Positions 61,808 to 64,000 of a DNA stretch of 64,000 bases are shown one piece after another (the stretch's first letter is position 1; every line of letters begins with the position of its first letter). The stretch is from NCBI GenBank assembly GCA_012519985.1, contig JAAYPC010000262.1, forward strand, positions 1 through 64,000, written 5' to 3'. The notes beneath the pieces were generated by a model. It was not told the origin of the DNA. It searched no databases and saw only the letters and a program-made list of their open reading frames with translations. A program made the translations under genes and the position numbers. The stretch comes from Fibrobacter sp. GTDB lineage: Bacteria > Fibrobacterota > Chitinivibrionia > Chitinivibrionales > Chitinispirillaceae.

Positions 61808-63688
61808 CTAATTGCTTTTACAACATCTGAATCCAGTTTGAGGTTTAGCTCCCCCACCCACCCCAGGTGATACTGTCTGACATTTGGAATAAGGCCCCCC
61901 CATAAGCATTGGATCATTATTTGTTCCGGTCACCCATTCGAAAATATTGCCTACCATGTCATATCCGCCATACTTACTTACGCAGTTATGCCTGCTTCCG
62001 GACCGTTCTACTACAACAGCACCCTCTGTGTTGCATTTATTGTCATCCCGATTCCATCCATAGGGGTATGTGTATCCTTCCAGGCCACTGCAGGCCCATT
62101 GCCACTCATCCTGAGTGCACAGGCGTTTGCCTTTCTTTTTGCATAACTCCTGCGCTTCCTGATAAGAAACATTTCCCTGAGGAATAACATCTCTCTGGTT
62201 AGGATATTCAAAACGATCAACACAGACCTTAAAAAATGGTCTGCCCTGTTTGCCAGGAGGAATATCTACCAGAAACATGTCATCGGGACAGAATAACGGT
62301 TTTGCGTATCTTTGAATGGTTTCCTCATAATTGCTGGTAGAATGCTTGATAATACGGGTCACCTGAGTACGTGAGATCTCTTTAGTGGCTCCATTGGATA
62401 ATTTCATTATGACCGACTGATTATTAATATTACTGATTTCCCCTGCAAAAATGAGATCATCTTTGGCTTTACCCTCTTCATCAGTTTCAGAGTTTTTTAC
62501 AAAGATTGTATCAGTTGGTTGAGACTGAATTTTTTTGGTAGTTTCCTTTTCTGCTGCCTTTTTCTCTGGTGGCAACAAGCTGATCTGGGCGACAACTGCT
62601 TTGGCGATAGGAATCTGGGATCCTTCAATATCAATGGTCAGCATAGATTCATCAACAGAAACAACTTTTCCCTTAAATATGGACCCATTTGAGATCCGAA
62701 CCTCGGTGATCCCTTTATATCCGCCTTCACTCTTTAATTCATCGTAGGATACTACCCTGACCTCGGAAGCAGCAGAACTTATTTGAGAGGATTTCTGAGT
62801 TTTTTGGGGAGGAGGAGGAGGAGTCAGAAGCTCGTAACTTTTAAGCAGATGATGCCCGAAAGCATAAGGTTTACCTTCGGTTGTTTCCAGAATCAGTGAC
62901 GTATCATCTTTTGCTTCTACAATACCGATAAGCTCATCTCCGGTAGTCAGACTCATACGGTATTTACCCTTCAGTTTAATTTCGCTAAATGCCTGTCCGC
63001 CAGAAAGAGCAGGTCCGCTTATAACCGGTTTTACTGAAGCTGCTGCAGAGAGTTGTGCACTCCCGCTCTCATCCCACCATTTTTTCCAGGCGGATAAATC
63101 GTTGCCAAAATTCATAGCAGTTATTCTCTCCAGAGCGCAACTTCCAATATTTAAAGAGAGGATTACAATTATATTTACCCTTCCCCGTTTTCCTGCAGAT
63201 TTATCCAGGTACTCGACTTCTGAAGAGCTCTGGATATGGTGTTCGCACAAAGACATAGAGTTATAATCCAGGAATGGAGAAGCAAGCAGAAATTTATTTC
63301 TTTCGCTGGTGACATATGTCTGTACCCAGTCTTCAAACGTTCCTTCTCCGGCATATCGGGCGTTCTTAATGATGCTCACGTGAACAGCCTTAGGAAAGAC
63401 CTCCAATAGTACTGGTACGGCTCCAATTGCTGAGGGGCCCATATTTGCCAGAGATGCAGCAGACCTTAAGCTTTTAAAGGCAATCTCCTTTTCCACTTGT
63501 GGTGCGATATCCTGCTGGGTTTTGGAAAAATAGGCATAAGCTTCGGTTGAATAATAAACAGATGGACCAGCCTTAATATCTCCGGTGAGAATTGCGAGTT
63601 TATCCTGTGCAGATAAGATCTGAAAAAACAGCCCGATACAAATCAATATCTTGAATGGATTTTTAGCTGATGAAAACGAATTCGACAT
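61808..63688 (-). CDS. Exported multidomain protein with C-terminal SUMF1/FGE-like domain
   Basis: A 626-residue protein. A signal peptide (ILICIGLFFQILSAQDK) leads into an alpha-helical N-terminal part with HEAT-like character. Two or three small beta domains follow (KYRMSLTTGDELIGIVEAK and ISNGSIFKGKVVSVDE look like related repeats), separated by a proline stretch (PPPPPQKT). The last 150 residues form a formylglycine-generating-enzyme-like fold: KGKRLCTQDEWQWACSG, GGYDMVGNIFEWVTG, ending GFRCC. The RGGSW core is replaced by MGGPYSKC, so enzymatic FGE activity is unlikely. It is probably an envelope protein of unknown role. Confidence 0.72.
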   Translation of the reverse strand: MSNSFSSAKNPFKILICIGLFFQILSAQDKLAILTGDIKAGPSVYYSTEAYAYFSKTQQDIAPQVEKEIAFKSLRSAASLANMGPSAIGAVPVLLEVFPKAVHVSIIKNARYAGEGTFEDWVQTYVTSERNKFLLASPFLDYNSMSLCEHHIQSSSEVEYLDKSAGKRGRVNIIVILSLNIGSCALERITAMNFGNDLSAWKKWWDESGSAQLSAAASVKPVISGPALSGGQAFSEIKLKGKYRMSLTTGDELIGIVEAKDDTSLILETTEGKPYAFGHHLLKSYELLTPPPPPQKTQKSSQISSAASEVRVVSYDELKSEGGYKGITEVRISNGSIFKGKVVSVDESMLTIDIEGSQIPIAKAVVAQISLLPPEKKAAEKETTKKIQSQPTDTIFVKNSETDEEGKAKDDLIFAGEISNINNQSVIMKLSNGATKEISRTQVTRIIKHSTSNYEETIQRYAKPLFCPDDMFLVDIPPGKQGRPFFKVCVDRFEYPNQRDVIPQGNVSYQEAQELCKKKGKRLCTQDEWQWACSGLEGYTYPYGWNRDDNKCNTEGAVVVERSGSRHNCVSKYGGYDMVGNIFEWVTGTNNDPMLMGGPYSKCQTVSPGVGGGAKPQTGFRCCKSN

Positions 63689-63980
63689 ATTCCTCCCTGC
63701 TCACAAATACAATTTAACTCCACTATCCCTTTATTTTTAATCTGTATTGTATGGCGGTCAGTAGAGATCTGGTTGGAGATTTTAATCCATACTTTAAAAT
63801 ACCTTATGACCAACAAAATTAAAAAGGCATTAGCCGCAATAAAACAGTTTAGGTTAACGAATTTTTTATAGAGGAACTATATAAAGTTCCTTTGAAAAAA
63901 GACCGAAAGTTATAATAAAGAATGATTAGAGAGTAGTTTAAATACTATTAAATTTATGAAGATCCTGCATAGGGGGCAAC
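63689..63980. other. Intergenic region near the right window edge
   Basis: AT-rich divergent promoter region with no gene seen. No confident promoter motif was located. Confidence 0.3.
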
Positions 63981-64000
63981 TATGATGCACCAGAGAGTGG
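63981..64000 (+). CDS. 5' end of a plus-strand gene (partial)
   Basis: AGGGGGCAACT precedes two consecutive ATG codons (MMHQRV...), giving a good ribosome binding site and an open frame to the window edge. Six codons are too few for identification. Confidence 0.4.

Overview
The window looks like chromosomal DNA of a Gram-negative, probably anaerobic or microaerophilic bacterium of moderate-to-low GC. Evidence for an outer membrane is abundant: an Omp85 protein, several beta-barrel proteins ending in aromatic residues, lipoproteins, a TonB system and a Wza-like exporter. A DksA-family protein with only one cysteine in its finger region, a PorV/UPF0164-like protein and the mix of GH57, GH20 and phosphorylase genes suggest the Fibrobacterota/Bacteroidota (FCB) side of the tree. 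That placement is an inference; no rRNA gene is present to settle it.

Layout. 0-7.4 kb (minus strand): a GH57/DUF3536 alpha-glucan enzyme with a small coupled gene, an Omp85/TamA-like barrel coupled to a repeat-containing exported protein, and a DksA-like regulator. 7.8-15.2 kb (plus): thiC, prmA, prs, a FecR-domain/beta-barrel protein, nadC and coaX, mostly cofactor genes. 15.3-16.2 kb: a non-coding cassette bounded by about 79-bp terminal inverted repeats and carrying eight palindromes at an exact 43-bp period. 16.3-20.2 kb (minus): rsmA followed by a barrel protein and two lipoproteins. 20.4-34.3 kb: a small lipoprotein, an aldo/keto reductase, a TonB-like protein, folE, a glgP-ptsI pair overlapping by ATGA, tRNA-Ser(GCT), an ADP-ribosylglycohydrolase, an HD-GYP phosphodiesterase with an apparently leaderless promoter, a zinc-binding protein, a Nudix hydrolase, a YhcH protein and a GH20 enzyme. 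34.8-39.7 kb: a six-gene TonB2/TtpC-type energy transduction operon. 39.9-48.0 kb: fliN, a PorV-like barrel, YjbQ, an M23 peptidase, a CNNM/CBS protein, PspC, a nitrilase-family amidase, ahcY and a double ThyX-like protein.

48.1-61.2 kb is the most striking region. A 19-unit, 21-bp tandem array lies about 170 bp upstream of a strong sigma-54 -24/-12 promoter. That promoter drives a compact exopolysaccharide operon (Wza-like, Wzc-like tyrosine kinase, AsnB). A hairpin terminator closes the operon, and a second sigma-54 promoter serves a polysaccharide-deacetylase-like gene. Two NifA-like sigma-54 activators follow, the second with its own sigma-54 promoter, then a sigma-54 promoter for amtB-glnK. 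Four good -24/-12 elements and two activators in about 11 kb suggest one co-regulated unit linking nitrogen status and polysaccharide production; this link is inferred.

61.5-64 kb: a FlgM-like small protein, a large exported protein with a C-terminal SUMF1-like domain, and the start of another gene. No CRISPR array, prophage, rRNA gene or intact transposase was seen.
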